Part shown: positions 8,000-17,157 of the stretch, piece by piece
How the letters are laid out: each line of letters starts with the position of its first letter
How positions within the stretch are numbered: the first letter of the stretch is position 1
Translations under genes and position numbers: made by a program
The notes under the pieces: generated by a model
What the model was told of the DNA's origin: nothing
The model's input: the letters and a program-made list of their open reading frames with translations, nothing else
Databases searched by the model: none
Source of the DNA: Bifidobacterium adolescentis ATCC 15703
GTDB lineage: Bacteria; Actinomycetota; Actinomycetes; Actinomycetales; Bifidobacteriaceae
NCBI RefSeq assembly: GCF_000010425.1
Contig: NC_008618.1
Span: 365,946-429,945, forward strand
DNA: 64,000 nucleotides
Direction: 5' to 3'

Positions 8000-8893
8000 G
8001 TGAACCGTTATGCAAGAATTGCGATTGCCGTACTCGCTTCCGTCGGCCTTCTCACTTCCGCGTCTGCCTGCGGAACGTCGCAGAACGGTGCCGGTTCCGC
8101 GCATGGCGCGATTTCCGTCGTCTCCTCCATCAACCAATGGGGCACCCTCGCCGAGCAGCTCGGCGGAAGCGGCGTGCAGGTGACCAGCATCATCAACTCC
8201 ACCAACGTGGACGCGCACGACTATGAGCCGACCACGTCCGACATCGCCAAACTGCAGAAGGCACGAATCGTCATCGTCAACGGCGCCGGGTACGACTCAT
8301 GGGCCGTCAAAGCCGCGCAATCCGCCAAATCGCAAGTCATCAACGCGGCGGAGATCGGTGGCGTCAAGGATGGCGGCAACCCGCACGTCTGGTTCTCGGC
8401 GGCGGTGCGCAAAGCGGTCGCACAGGCCATCACCAGGGCATACGAGGGCACAAGGCCCGACGGCAAGGCCGATTTCGACAAGCTGAACCAGCAATGGCGT
8501 TCCAAGGAAGACGAGGTCGCCCGAAAAATCACGGAGACCAAACGCAAGGCGGATGGCGAAGCCTATGCCGCCACGGAATCGGTCGCCGAATATTTGGCCG
8601 GGGACCTGGGCCTCAAAGACGCGACGCCGACCGGCTACATGCGTGCCACGGCCAACGAAAGCGAGCCAACGCCGACCGACATCAAACAGTTCACCGACAT
8701 GCTGGAGGCCGGCAAGGTCGGCCTGCTGGTGGTCAACATTCAGGAGGAGACCGAGTTGACCGGCAAGATCGTCACCGCCGCCAAATCGTCCAATATTCCG
8801 ATCGTGGAGCTGACCGAGCAGATGCCGGAGCAGTACGATTCCCTGACGGACTGGATGGCCGCGCTCGTCGACGCGTTCTCCCAAGCCATCTAA
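8000..8893 (+). CDS. znuA: zinc/manganese-type ABC transporter substrate-binding lipoprotein (ZnuA/AdcA family)
   Basis: This 297-residue cluster 9 metal-binding lipoprotein is likely to bind Zn2+ outside the cell. The GTG at 8000 has a GGAGGAA SD; the signal peptide ends with SASAC and C24 is lipidated. Metal-ligand motifs are visible: H in NVDAHDYEPT and H in GNPHVWFSA, with later acidic residues in TELTGK and VELTEQ regions. An in-frame ATG at 7952 would place the lipobox too far in and lies on the -10 box. No permease or ATPase gene is adjacent, so it is an orphan that must work with a transporter encoded elsewhere. The Zur-like operator supports zinc over manganese. Confidence 0.85.
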   Translation: MNRYARIAIAVLASVGLLTSASACGTSQNGAGSAHGAISVVSSINQWGTLAEQLGGSGVQVTSIINSTNVDAHDYEPTTSDIAKLQKARIVIVNGAGYDSWAVKAAQSAKSQVINAAEIGGVKDGGNPHVWFSAAVRKAVAQAITRAYEGTRPDGKADFDKLNQQWRSKEDEVARKITETKRKADGEAYAATESVAEYLAGDLGLKDATPTGYMRATANESEPTPTDIKQFTDMLEAGKVGLLVVNIQEETELTGKIVTAAKSSNIPIVELTEQMPEQYDSLTDWMAALVDAFSQAI

Positions 8894-8925
8894 TGCGGAT
8901 CTGCGTCAAACCGATACGAAAGTCG

Positions 8926-8960
8926 ATAAAAAAAGGGCGATTCCACTGAAGGAACCGCCC
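8926..8960 (-). terminator. terminator of the purine permease gene
   Basis: On the minus strand a ten-base stem (8951-8960 with 8935-8944) around a six-base loop is followed by a run of seven T. It lies 22 bases past the stop of the minus-strand permease and may also slow transcription from znuA. Confidence 0.85.
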
Positions 8961-8982
8961 ATTTTCCGTATGAAAAGGACTG

Positions 8983-10371
8983 TTACAGCACTGCGGTGAT
9001 GATGAAGTCCAGAATGAACAGCACGGCCACGACCCAGATCACCGGATGCACGTCCTTGGCCTGCTTCTTGCAGGTCTTGACGATGCAGTAGGTGATGAAG
9101 CCGCCGGCGATGCCGTAGGAGATGGAGTAGCTGAACGCCATGAACACGGACGCGAAGAACGCCGGAATGGCTTCGGAGATGTCGCCCCACTCGATTTCCT
9201 TCAAGGAGGAAGCCATCATGCAGCCGACCACGACCAGCACGCCTGCGGTCGCGGCGGACGGCACGGCGGAGATGACCGGGGAGAGGAAGGCGGACAGCGC
9301 GAAGCAGATCGCCACGACCACGGAGGTCAGGCCGGTGCGGCCGCCGGCGGCGATACCCGCGGAGGACTCCACGTAGGTGGTGGTGTTCGAGGTGCCGCAG
9401 ATGGCTCCGATGGAGGTGGCGATGGAGTCGGCGAACAGGGCCTTGTCCATCTTGGAGGAGAAGCCGGAACCGTTCTCAAGAGCCTTCTCGTCCTCGGCGG
9501 AGAAGATGCCGGTACGACGGCCGGTGCCGATGAAGGTGCCGATGGTGTCGAAGGTGTCGGACATGGAGAACGCGAAGATGGTCAGCAGGATGATCGGCAG
9601 CTTCGACACGTCGGAGAACAGCGCCGGGAAGCCATCCTTGGTGAAGATCACGCCGAAGGTCTGCGGCAGCTGGGCGAAGGTGTCGGCGATGGACACGGAG
9701 TTGGCCATGGTGGTCTGGCCCATCGGAATGCCGACGACCGCGGTGACGGCGATGGCGATCAGCATGCCGCCGCGTACCTTGAGCACGGTGAGCACGATGG
9801 CCAGCACCAGGCCGATGATGAACAGCCAGATGGTCGGATTGTTCATGACGGCAAGGCCCGGGGTGGCCTGCACGGTGTCGCCGCTCTTGGCCGCGGACTT
9901 GGTGGTGAAGGTGAAGAAACCGACGTTGAGGAAGCCGACGTAGGCCACGAACAGGCCGATGCCGCCGCCGATGGCGTTCTGCAGCACTTCCGGAATGGCC
10001 TGGATGATCATCTTACGAATCTTGGTGACGGTGATGATGATGTTGATCAAACCGCACAGGAACACCATGCACAGGGTTTCCTGCCACTTGAAGCCGAGGC
10101 CGAAGCACACGGTGTAGGTGAAGAACGCGTTGAGGCCCATGCCGGCGGCCTGCGCATACGGAACGTTGGCGAACAGGCCCATCACGAGCGTGCCGATGAT
10201 GGCCGCGATGATGGTGGCGAGGAACACGCCGCCCCACGGCATACCGGTCGAAGACAGGATCTGCGGGTTGACGATGATGATGTAGGACATGGCGAAGAAC
10301 GTGGTCAGGCCGGCCATGATCTCCGTGGAGACGGTGGTGCCGTTCTCCTTGAGATGGAAGAATTTCTCCAT
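8983..10371 (-). CDS. NCS2 family purine permease (AzgA/PbuG-like)
   Basis: This membrane transporter of about 462 residues belongs to the AzgA/PbuG branch of nucleobase permeases, which import adenine, guanine and hypoxanthine with protons. The N-terminus MEKFFHLKENGTTVSTEI followed by AGLTTFFAMSYIIIVNP is diagnostic, as are AAGMGLNAFFTY and GTSNTTTYVESSAGIAAGGR in the middle. Many hydrophobic segments fit the 14-helix fold. The ATG at 10371 is used; an upstream in-frame ATG at 10386 would add five residues. It is transcribed towards znuA and shares a terminator region. I saw no purine riboswitch core in its leader. Confidence 0.88.
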   Translation of the reverse strand: MEKFFHLKENGTTVSTEIMAGLTTFFAMSYIIIVNPQILSSTGMPWGGVFLATIIAAIIGTLVMGLFANVPYAQAAGMGLNAFFTYTVCFGLGFKWQETLCMVFLCGLINIIITVTKIRKMIIQAIPEVLQNAIGGGIGLFVAYVGFLNVGFFTFTTKSAAKSGDTVQATPGLAVMNNPTIWLFIIGLVLAIVLTVLKVRGGMLIAIAVTAVVGIPMGQTTMANSVSIADTFAQLPQTFGVIFTKDGFPALFSDVSKLPIILLTIFAFSMSDTFDTIGTFIGTGRRTGIFSAEDEKALENGSGFSSKMDKALFADSIATSIGAICGTSNTTTYVESSAGIAAGGRTGLTSVVVAICFALSAFLSPVISAVPSAATAGVLVVVGCMMASSLKEIEWGDISEAIPAFFASVFMAFSYSISYGIAGGFITYCIVKTCKKQAKDVHPVIWVVAVLFILDFIITAVL

Positions 10372-10540
10372 TTTCTCTTTTCTCATCTTTCTTGGGTTGG
10401 TAGGCGCGTGCCATATGGTGGCGTGCGCCGGCGAGAATCGCGACTCGCCTGGGACATGCGTCCCTGAACAAAGCAAACGTAGCACCTATGTAAGTCATGG
10501 AAATTTCGTGCGATTGGTAAGGGGTTGCTTTTGCGGCGGC

Positions 10541-10550
10541 GCGACACGCC
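10541..10550 (+). promoter_or_regulatory. GCGACACGCC motif upstream of rplJ
   Basis: Exact copy of the recurrent 9-mer plus one further base, same strand as rplJ, 36 bp upstream of the -10-like TAAATT at 10577. It lies in the 421-bp space between the permease and rplJ, whose other visible content is the L10 leader. Confidence 0.4.
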
Positions 10551-10599
10551 GGTCTGGATTAGTCCAAACGGGTCAGTAAATTACCCACTTGTAAACCAC

Positions 10600-10790
10600 A
10601 GACCGTTGGTTGGAGCGTGCAAGCGCTCACGAAGTTTGGTTCGCCAAGCCAGCGCAGGTTGAAGAACATACGCCCACCAAGGGCTTTCCGCTTAGCGGTC
10701 GAATGTTGCTCTGCCTGCGTGCAGGGCTTTTTTTATTGCCCTGCGAGGTGTTCCGAATCTCACAGTCAACGGTTGACTAAGGAAGGAACG
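10600..10790 (+). ncRNA. ribosomal protein L10 leader with attenuator
   Basis: The roughly 190-base leader of rplJ is rich in inverted repeats. GCCTGC (10713-10718) pairs with GCAGGGC (10721-10727) followed by seven T, an intrinsic terminator. The same GCAGGGC can pair instead with GCCCTGC at 10738-10744, which would disrupt the terminator. This fits L10-L12 autoregulation by premature termination, known for L10 leaders in Gram-positive bacteria. Boundaries are approximate. Confidence 0.65.
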
Positions 10791-10792
10791 CC

Positions 10793-11314
10793 ATGAAGAG
10801 GCCCGAAAAGGAAGCGGTGGTCGCTCAGCTTACGGACAAGTTCCGTAACGCCGACGCTATCTACCTGACCGAGTACCGCGGGCTTACCGTTCCGCAGATC
10901 TCTGAACTGCGCGAAAAGCTAGGCCGCGATACTTCCTACACTGTGGCAAAGAACACGCTCGTTCGCATTGCAGCCAAGGAAGCTGGCATCGAAGGTCTTG
11001 ATGAACTTCTCGCCGGCCCGACCGCTGTGACCTTCGTGAAGGGTGACTTCATCGAAGCTGCGAAGACCCTGCGTGACTTCGCCAAGACCAACAAGGCACT
11101 GATCATCAAGGGCGGCTTCGCTGATGGCACCGTCTACGATGCTGAAGGCGCCAAGAAGCTGGCAGACCTCAAGTCTCGCCCGCAGCTGCTCGCCGAGTTC
11201 GCCGGCGACATCAAGGCTACGATGTCCAAGGCCGCGTACCTGTTCAACGCTCTGCCGACCAAGGCCGTGCGTACGATCGATGCGCTGCGCGAGAAGCAGG
11301 AAAAGGCTGCCTGA
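10793..11314 (+). CDS. rplJ: 50S ribosomal protein L10
   Basis: L10 (173 residues) anchors the L7/L12 dimers to the ribosomal stalk. The N-terminus MKRPEKEAVVAQLTDKF, followed by YLTEYRGLTVPQISELR, is typical, and the C-terminal helix that binds L12 is present. The start follows AAGGAAGG. It is co-transcribed with rplL, 113 bases downstream, and controlled by the attenuator in its leader. Confidence 0.97.
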   Translation: MKRPEKEAVVAQLTDKFRNADAIYLTEYRGLTVPQISELREKLGRDTSYTVAKNTLVRIAAKEAGIEGLDELLAGPTAVTFVKGDFIEAAKTLRDFAKTNKALIIKGGFADGTVYDAEGAKKLADLKSRPQLLAEFAGDIKATMSKAAYLFNALPTKAVRTIDALREKQEKAA

Positions 11315-11427
11315 TTTCGCTGCGGCTCGCCGCATGAATGAAGCAACCACAAAAAAGAAAAACAATTGTTTTAGGTGACGGCCACCTCTTCAATTCAGTC
11401 CGTCGCCAAGAATGAAAGGAAGCCATT

Positions 11428-11808
11428 ATGGCTAAGTACACCAACGATGAGCTGCTCGAAGCTTTCGGTGAGATGACTCTGGTTGAGCTCTCCGAGTTCG
11501 TCAAGGCCTTCGAAGAGAAGTTCGACGTCGAGGCTGCTGCCCCGGTCGCCGCTGTTGCCGCCGCTCCGGCTGCTGGCGCTGCTGCTGAGGAAGAGAAGGA
11601 CGAGTTCGACGTCATCCTCTCCGCCGTTGGCGACAAGAAGATCCAGGTCATCAAGGCCGTCCGCGCTATCACCAACCTGGGCCTGGCTGAGGCCAAGGCT
11701 CTCGTCGACGGCGCTCCGAAGGCTGTCCTGGAGAAGGCCAAGAAGGAAGACGCCGAGAAGGCCAAGTCCCAGCTCGAAGAAGCCGGCGCCACCGTCGAGC
11801 TCAAGTGA
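11428..11808 (+). CDS. rplL: 50S ribosomal protein L7/L12
   Basis: This 126-residue acidic stalk protein recruits translation factors. It has an N-terminal dimerisation domain, an alanine-rich hinge (about residues 35-55) and a C-terminal domain with [17 protein letters not shown] and [13 protein letters not shown]. The strong GAAAGGAAG SD and biased codon use indicate high expression. A terminator follows. Confidence 0.98.
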   Translation: MAKYTNDELLEAFGEMTLVELSEFVKAFEEKFDVEAAAPVAAVAAAPAAGAAAEEEKDEFDVILSAVGDKKIQVIKAVRAITNLGLAEAKALVDGAPKAVLEKAKKEDAEKAKSQLEEAGATVELK

Positions 11809-11847
11809 TTCGCGCGGCTTCAAGCCGCAATCACCAAGCTGTAATGG

Positions 11848-11880
11848 AAACCCCGTTTGCCGTAAGGCAGCGGGGTTTTC
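11848..11880 (+). terminator. terminator of rplJL
   Basis: AAACCCCG pairs with CGGGGTTT, extended by TGCC/GGCA around a GTAA loop, and ends in a T run. Confidence 0.9.
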
Positions 11881-12022
11881 CGCATATGGAGCATGACTCA
11901 GGCATGTTCTAAAATGGGGGAATTAGGCGAAAGTTGTCAATTTATCGGTTCGGAATCCTTACTTTCGCGATGAATCATGACACAATGGCAGATAGTGTAG
12001 TGCGAAAGGAAGGCCGACAACG

Positions 12023-13528
12023 GTGAGCGAGGATCGACGAATGACGCGGCAGTGGACCGTCAAAGTTGACGGAAACAACGTGAAAACGCTTCATGACGGC
12101 GAAAGCGTGGAAATCGGGCGCAAACCGTTGCGCCCGCTGTCGGATGACGGGTTCGCTCGTCTCGACATCATGGATCCGGGCAAGTCCATGTCGAAAAGAC
12201 ATGCGGTCCTCTCCGTCGACAAGCAGGGCAATTGCTCCGTACGAGATCTGCATTCCACCAACGGCTCGTTCGTGGTGACGAACAACGGCCAACTGATGCG
12301 CCTGCCCGCAGGCGAGGACATCAAGCTGCCCATCGACTCGATGACCCTGCAGTTCGGCGACGTGCGTCTTACGCTCGAATCCGCATTCGAACACGATGAC
12401 GAGGATGACGACGCCACCTCCGGTGTCTCGGATGATACAAGCCAGCCGGTTTCGAACCTGTTCGAATACGCGGTCTCCGACGAGGCTCCGCAGGAACCGG
12501 ATGCAGCCGACATGTCCGTGGACGACATCCTCAATCTGCGTGCCGGCGAGCCGACGACGTTCTTCCACGCGCGCAATGTCACCGACCGTGCCGATGCTCT
12601 GCACCAGGCGGAACGTCAGACCTTCACGCCGGAGCATGCCGACAAGCCGGAACTCGAAGATGCATTCCCCTCGGTCTCCTTGGTTCAGGAAACCGTCGTG
12701 GCCGCGGACAAGCCCCGCGACCTGTTCGCCGACGCCGCAGCGCAGGCCGAGGCTGAAGCTGAGATCGAGGCCGATGCGGCCGATTCCGCTGATGCGGCTG
12801 CGACCGATGCCGAGGTGGCTGCCGTCTCAACCGAGACAGCCGCTCAGCCCTTGGAAGCATCCCATGACGGTAACAAGAACAACCTGATTCCGGTGGACAA
12901 GCTGTTCAGCGCGCGCCCCAGCACGCCAATCGCCGTCGCTCTGCCCGACAGGAACGACACTGGCGATAACACAGGCAACGTTGACAAGGCTGACAATGCG
13001 GCTGACGCGTCCGCCCAGGAACAGACGCAGTCCGCCGAACAATCGCAGATGGCGGAACAGCCCACATCGGAAACGGCCGAACAGCAGCCCGCCGAACAGC
13101 AGTCGAAGCCGATGCACGCTACGCAGCCGCAGACGGAACAGCCGGGAACGGTGACCGCGGAAGACGACGACGAGCGGTTCCGCCCGCAAAACAGCCAATC
13201 GCAGCCCGCGCCGGACGAAACCGCCGCATTCAAGCCGATCTTCGAACCGGGATCGGTATTCGACCGTGTGTCCAAAGGCGGCCTCGCCAAGCAGGAGCAG
13301 ACCATCGAGGTCGACGGCCTGACCTCCGATGACGCCAAACGCACGGATGATTTCACAGTGCAGTTCCAGATGGCGCGTCATCCGGAACTGTTGCCGTTCC
13401 TCGCCATGAACCCATCCCTATACGATGACCTGTACGCGTGGTTGGGCGCATTGGGCAACCAAGACATCGATGCGGCTTTGGCACACAATCCGGGATATGA
13501 GGAATACCGCAAGGCAGTAGGGAAGTGA
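12023..13528 (+). CDS. FHA domain protein
   Basis: This 501-residue protein opens with a forkhead-associated domain (about residues 8-125) that binds phosphothreonine peptides; the conserved MSKRHAVL and DLHSTNGSFV motifs are present. Residues about 130-420 are acidic and Q/A/E-rich, with little predicted order. The last 55 residues form a compact region (HPELLPFLAMNPSLYDDL, then WLGALGNQDIDAAL) like the LRV-type repeat found in bifidobacterial proteins. The GTG at 12023 has AAGGAAGG ten bases upstream; ATG 12041 is an alternative. The stop overlaps the next start by four bases, tying it to the helicase-like protein. It may be a Ser/Thr-kinase-controlled adaptor for that protein; this is inference. 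Confidence 0.85.
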   Translation: MSEDRRMTRQWTVKVDGNNVKTLHDGESVEIGRKPLRPLSDDGFARLDIMDPGKSMSKRHAVLSVDKQGNCSVRDLHSTNGSFVVTNNGQLMRLPAGEDIKLPIDSMTLQFGDVRLTLESAFEHDDEDDDATSGVSDDTSQPVSNLFEYAVSDEAPQEPDAADMSVDDILNLRAGEPTTFFHARNVTDRADALHQAERQTFTPEHADKPELEDAFPSVSLVQETVVAADKPRDLFADAAAQAEAEAEIEADAADSADAAATDAEVAAVSTETAAQPLEASHDGNKNNLIPVDKLFSARPSTPIAVALPDRNDTGDNTGNVDKADNAADASAQEQTQSAEQSQMAEQPTSETAEQQPAEQQSKPMHATQPQTEQPGTVTAEDDDERFRPQNSQSQPAPDETAAFKPIFEPGSVFDRVSKGGLAKQEQTIEVDGLTSDDAKRTDDFTVQFQMARHPELLPFLAMNPSLYDDLYAWLGALGNQDIDAALAHNPGYEEYRKAVGK

Positions 13529-16500
13529 GTCGGTATATGAGCGAAAACGAAGAGACGGCCACCGCGTTGGACCGTATCCGCGGATGGCGTGAGGAGTATC
13601 GCCTTGGTCTGGCACCATCCCCGCTTGAGGATGTGACGCAACTGAGCGCCCAGCTTGACCTGACGCATGCGCACCCATCGGGCATCGCGCAGCTGTTCGC
13701 CAAAGGACACGTCACCTTGGACTCGTTGTTCCGAGACAACGGCATGCTGCGCGCCGCGGGCAGGCGTGTGGAACGCGTGCTCGACGACCGTGACGCGAAA
13801 AGCCGTGTCAGCGGCGTCGGCGAACTCTCCTTGGTGGTCGGCGTGGCCATTTGGAAAGGCAACCAGATGCCGGTGCTCATGTATCCGGTCGAAGTGCGCA
13901 AGGAAGGCCGCAACATCGAGAACGGCACCGTCATCGCGTTCACCGGACGAGTGCGTCTGAACGCGGCCTTCGCCGCCGTGATGCGTGAAAACAACGTGAC
14001 ATTGGACGAGACCAAGCTCTTCGATGGTTCGAATTACGAAAGCGGCACCCCCGAAACGTCCGCGGTGTTCGCGGCCATCACAGCGCGCGCGTCCAGCGTT
14101 TTCCCCGATTTCGAAATCGAACGTCACATCATCCTCGGCTGCTTCATGGACCCGTCCTCGCAGATGCTGGTGGAAAGTCGCCAGATCATCAACCAGCTGT
14201 CCCAAGGCCCGACAGGCAACACCGTTCTGGACGCGCTCGCCGGGAACAAGGAAGCCGCGGACGCGCTGAAAGACGCGCAGATTCCCGAATACAGTCCGTT
14301 CGACGCCGATCCCCATGGCGAATACGAGATTGGCGACGTTGACAACACCGTCCGATACGCGGCGCAGCTGGCCGCATCCGGGCATTCGATTTTCGTGGAC
14401 AGCGCGATCAGCGGCAACACGGCCGAACAGGCCGCGGCAATCGCCTCCCGTTGCGTGATGGGCGGACACAGCGTGCTGTACGTGCCGTGCGTCACCGACC
14501 AAAAGCGCCGTTTCATGCAGACGATCGCGGCCAACGAGATGAGCGGCCAATTGCTGGACATCGCCGATGACGGCGCCAATGCGGCAATCGACCGTCAGCT
14601 GATAGCCGCAGTCGGTTTCCAATCCGGCGTCGCGACTTCGCGTTTCGACCAGATCTCCGACGAACTGGTGGGCGTACGCTCCCGCCTGGCCCGCTATCTG
14701 GGCGACCTGCATGGCGTCAGCCAGGAATGGGGCGTGTCCGCATACCAGACCATCCAGAACCTCGCACAAATCGCCGTCCTGCCCACGCATCCGACCACGC
14801 ATGTGCGTCTGACCAAGCAGTCCGCCCATTCCATCGCGGACAAGATGGAGGAATGGGCCCAGAAGCTGTATCGCGCGGGAGAACTCGGCGAATACACCAT
14901 CGGCGCGCAGGACACCGCCTGGTACAAAGCCTCCCTGTATTCCGAAGAGGAAGCGATCAGCGCATACCAGCGTGTGGTCGAGCTGCTGCGCAAGGTGCTG
15001 CCCGCCACCCGCAAACAGGTGTCCAGCACCGTGCAGACCTGCGGCTTCCCGATTCCCACCACCGCGCAGGAGTGGGGACGCCAGGTCATGGTGCTCAAGA
15101 ACCTGCGCCGCGTGCTCGACGTCTTCCAGCCGGAAATCTTCGAACGCGACATCGATTCCATGATCGAGGCCACCAAGCCCAAGGCCCAGCGCAAGGCCGA
15201 AGGCAGCTCCATGGGATTCTGGGAACGTCGCCGCCATATCAAGGAGGCCAAGTCGATGCTGCGCGTCGGCGCGCAGGTGGAGAACCTGCATGAGGCGCTG
15301 CTCGTGGTGGCCAAGCAGGCCGAACAGTGGCACATGTTCGTTCCTCACGGCGGATGGCCGGTGCTGCCCGCCAAACTCGACGACATCATCAACACGCAGG
15401 ACCAGCTGACGAACGATATGACCGCGTTGAACGTGGCGCTCGCCACCACACCGCAGGGCGGCAATCTGGACACCGTCGACCTCAACCAGGTGGAAGAGCG
15501 TCTGAAGGCCCTGTATGACGACAAGCAGGCGTTGGATACGCTGCCGGAACGCGCCCGTCTGGAACGTGAGTTCCATTCGGCCGGTCTGGATGAGCTTGTG
15601 GCGGACCTGAGCAACCGCGGCGTGCCGAACGACGCCGTGGCCGGAGAACTGCAGCTGGCGTGGTGGACCACGGCTTTCGAAGACATCGTGAAGTCCTCCG
15701 CCATCATTTCCAACCAGGATGGCTCCGCCATGCAAAGCGCCGCCGACCGATTCACCCAGGTGGATGTCGAACACGTGCGTTCCATCGGACCGATGGTCGC
15801 CCAAGAGTCCGTACGCCGTCTGTGCGACATGCTTTTCTCCCGCACGCAGGAAGCCAATCTGCTGCATACCACGCTTGCCGGTTCCCGAAACGTGCCGTTG
15901 AACAGGCTGCGCAGGGAGCATCCGCAGATTTTGGCCGCGGCAAAGCCTATTCTGGTGGCAACGCCAGCCACGCTCGCTGCCATCACCGACCCGGCGCCGC
16001 TTGCCGATACCGTCATCATCGATACGGCCGCGCATATTCCGTCCATCGAGCTGCTCAGCATCATCGCCCGCGCGAAGCAGGTCGTGGTGATCGCGCACCG
16101 CAAGACCGTCACATCCGATGGCCTGCAGCGACTGATCGCACTGCTGCCAAGCGTGAAGATAACCGACAGGCCGGTTCGCCGTGCGCCGAAGCTCAACGCC
16201 TTCCTCGAATCGGAAGGATACGGCTCCGTGCCGTGCGATGTGGCGCGTGAAGGATACCAAGGCGAAGTCGCGTACCATTTCGTGCCGGACGCCAACGGTG
16301 TGCCGGTCATCAATTCCGGCCTGGTCGAATCAAGCCAGCAGGAGATCGACGAAGTGGTGAGCATCATCCGCAAGCGCGCGGCCGGTTTCACCATCGTTCC
16401 CGCATCGTATGTGCTTACCGTGGTAGCGCTCACGCACACGTTCCGCATCCGTCTGGGTGCCGAGCTCAAGTCGCTTGCCAACAAAGACAAGGCCATGGGC

Positions 16501-17157
16501 ATGTTCCTGCGCCACGTGCGCATCGTGGACATCGTCGATGTGGCCGGCGCCCACGCCACCGACGCGATTCTTGCGATGTGCTACGCCAAGACCTCGCACG
16601 GCAGGCTGCTGCAGCAGTTCGGCGCGCTGGAATCCGACGGCGGCCGAGGCATGCTGCTGGACGCTTTGGCGGTACCGGACCGTCATCTCGACATCGTCTC
16701 GTCCTTCGCATCCGACGATATGGACGACGAGCGACTGCATCAGGATGGTCCGAAGGCGCTCAAAACCGTGCTGCGTTGGGCCGAACAGCTTGATGACAGC
16801 ATGGTCCGCCCGGCGATCAAGGAGTCCGGAGAGAACGTGCTCTTCAACGATCTCGCCGAGAGGATCCGCGAACGCGGCTTGGACGTGGCCGTCGATTACG
16901 GTTTCGATGACGGACTCAAACTGCCGTTGGTGGTTGGTCTGAAAGGCGAGCCGTTCGCTTTGGCCGTGCTCACCGATGACGCGCAGTTCATGGGACTGCA
17001 ATCCACCAGGGAACGCCATCGCGTGCTGCTGCAGGACATCGAATCGCTTGGCTGGTCGGTGATGACGGTATGGAGCGTCGGCGCGTTCGTGAACCCCGAT
17101 AAGGAAGTCGACCGCATCGTGGCACGACTGGGAAGCCTGTACCGGGAGGAACGGTGA
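13525..17157 (+). CDS. degenerate DNA2/UPF1-like SF1 helicase with C-terminal endonuclease-like domain
   Basis: This 1210-residue protein keeps the architecture of large actinobacterial SF1 helicases: an N-terminal DUF4011-like region (GVGELSLVVGVAIW and PVLMYPVEVR, about 95-125), a split ATPase core, and a C-terminal Vsr/MTES_1575-like domain (about 1110-1205). The Walker A strand GHSIFVDSAISGNTAEQAAA occupies the place of a GPPGTGKT loop but lacks the lysine. The Walker B strand ADTVIIDTAAHIPS has DTAA for DEAS, and the endonuclease strand lacks an obvious acidic pair. The helicase is thus probably inactive as an ATPase. The GTG at 13525 overlaps the FHA gene (GTGA); ATG 13537 is an alternative. 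Its GTGA overlap with the next gene makes a three-gene unit. Confidence 0.75.
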   Translation: MSRYMSENEETATALDRIRGWREEYRLGLAPSPLEDVTQLSAQLDLTHAHPSGIAQLFAKGHVTLDSLFRDNGMLRAAGRRVERVLDDRDAKSRVSGVGELSLVVGVAIWKGNQMPVLMYPVEVRKEGRNIENGTVIAFTGRVRLNAAFAAVMRENNVTLDETKLFDGSNYESGTPETSAVFAAITARASSVFPDFEIERHIILGCFMDPSSQMLVESRQIINQLSQGPTGNTVLDALAGNKEAADALKDAQIPEYSPFDADPHGEYEIGDVDNTVRYAAQLAASGHSIFVDSAISGNTAEQAAAIASRCVMGGHSVLYVPCVTDQKRRFMQTIAANEMSGQLLDIADDGANAAIDRQLIAAVGFQSGVATSRFDQISDELVGVRSRLARYLGDLHGVSQEWGVSAYQTIQNLAQIAVLPTHPTTHVRLTKQSAHSIADKMEEWAQKLYRAGELGEYTIGAQDTAWYKASLYSEEEAISAYQRVVELLRKVLPATRKQVSSTVQTCGFPIPTTAQEWGRQVMVLKNLRRVLDVFQPEIFERDIDSMIEATKPKAQRKAEGSSMGFWERRRHIKEAKSMLRVGAQVENLHEALLVVAKQAEQWHMFVPHGGWPVLPAKLDDIINTQDQLTNDMTALNVALATTPQGGNLDTVDLNQVEERLKALYDDKQALDTLPERARLEREFHSAGLDELVADLSNRGVPNDAVAGELQLAWWTTAFEDIVKSSAIISNQDGSAMQSAADRFTQVDVEHVRSIGPMVAQESVRRLCDMLFSRTQEANLLHTTLAGSRNVPLNRLRREHPQILAAAKPILVATPATLAAITDPAPLADTVIIDTAAHIPSIELLSIIARAKQVVVIAHRKTVTSDGLQRLIALLPSVKITDRPVRRAPKLNAFLESEGYGSVPCDVAREGYQGEVAYHFVPDANGVPVINSGLVESSQQEIDEVVSIIRKRAAGFTIVPASYVLTVVALTHTFRIRLGAELKSLANKDKAMGMFLRHVRIVDIVDVAGAHATDAILAMCYAKTSHGRLLQQFGALESDGGRGMLLDALAVPDRHLDIVSSFASDDMDDERLHQDGPKALKTVLRWAEQLDDSMVRPAIKESGENVLFNDLAERIRERGLDVAVDYGFDDGLKLPLVVGLKGEPFALAVLTDDAQFMGLQSTRERHRVLLQDIESLGWSVMTVWSVGAFVNPDKEVDRIVARLGSLYREER

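Noticed and set aside
9046-10467. A 473-codon plus-strand open frame opposite the purine permease
   Set aside because: Its composition (G/H/D/E-rich, repetitive) is that of an antisense reading; the minus strand has clear permease motifs.
10387-10500. Possible purine riboswitch before the permease
   Set aside because: I could not find the conserved three-way-junction core elements of purine riboswitches in the minus-strand leader.
13378-16278. A 966-codon open frame on the minus strand opposite the helicase-like gene
   Set aside because: It has no recognisable motif, is rich in H/G/R/V and mirrors the codon bias of the plus-strand gene; it is an antisense shadow typical of GC-rich coding DNA.
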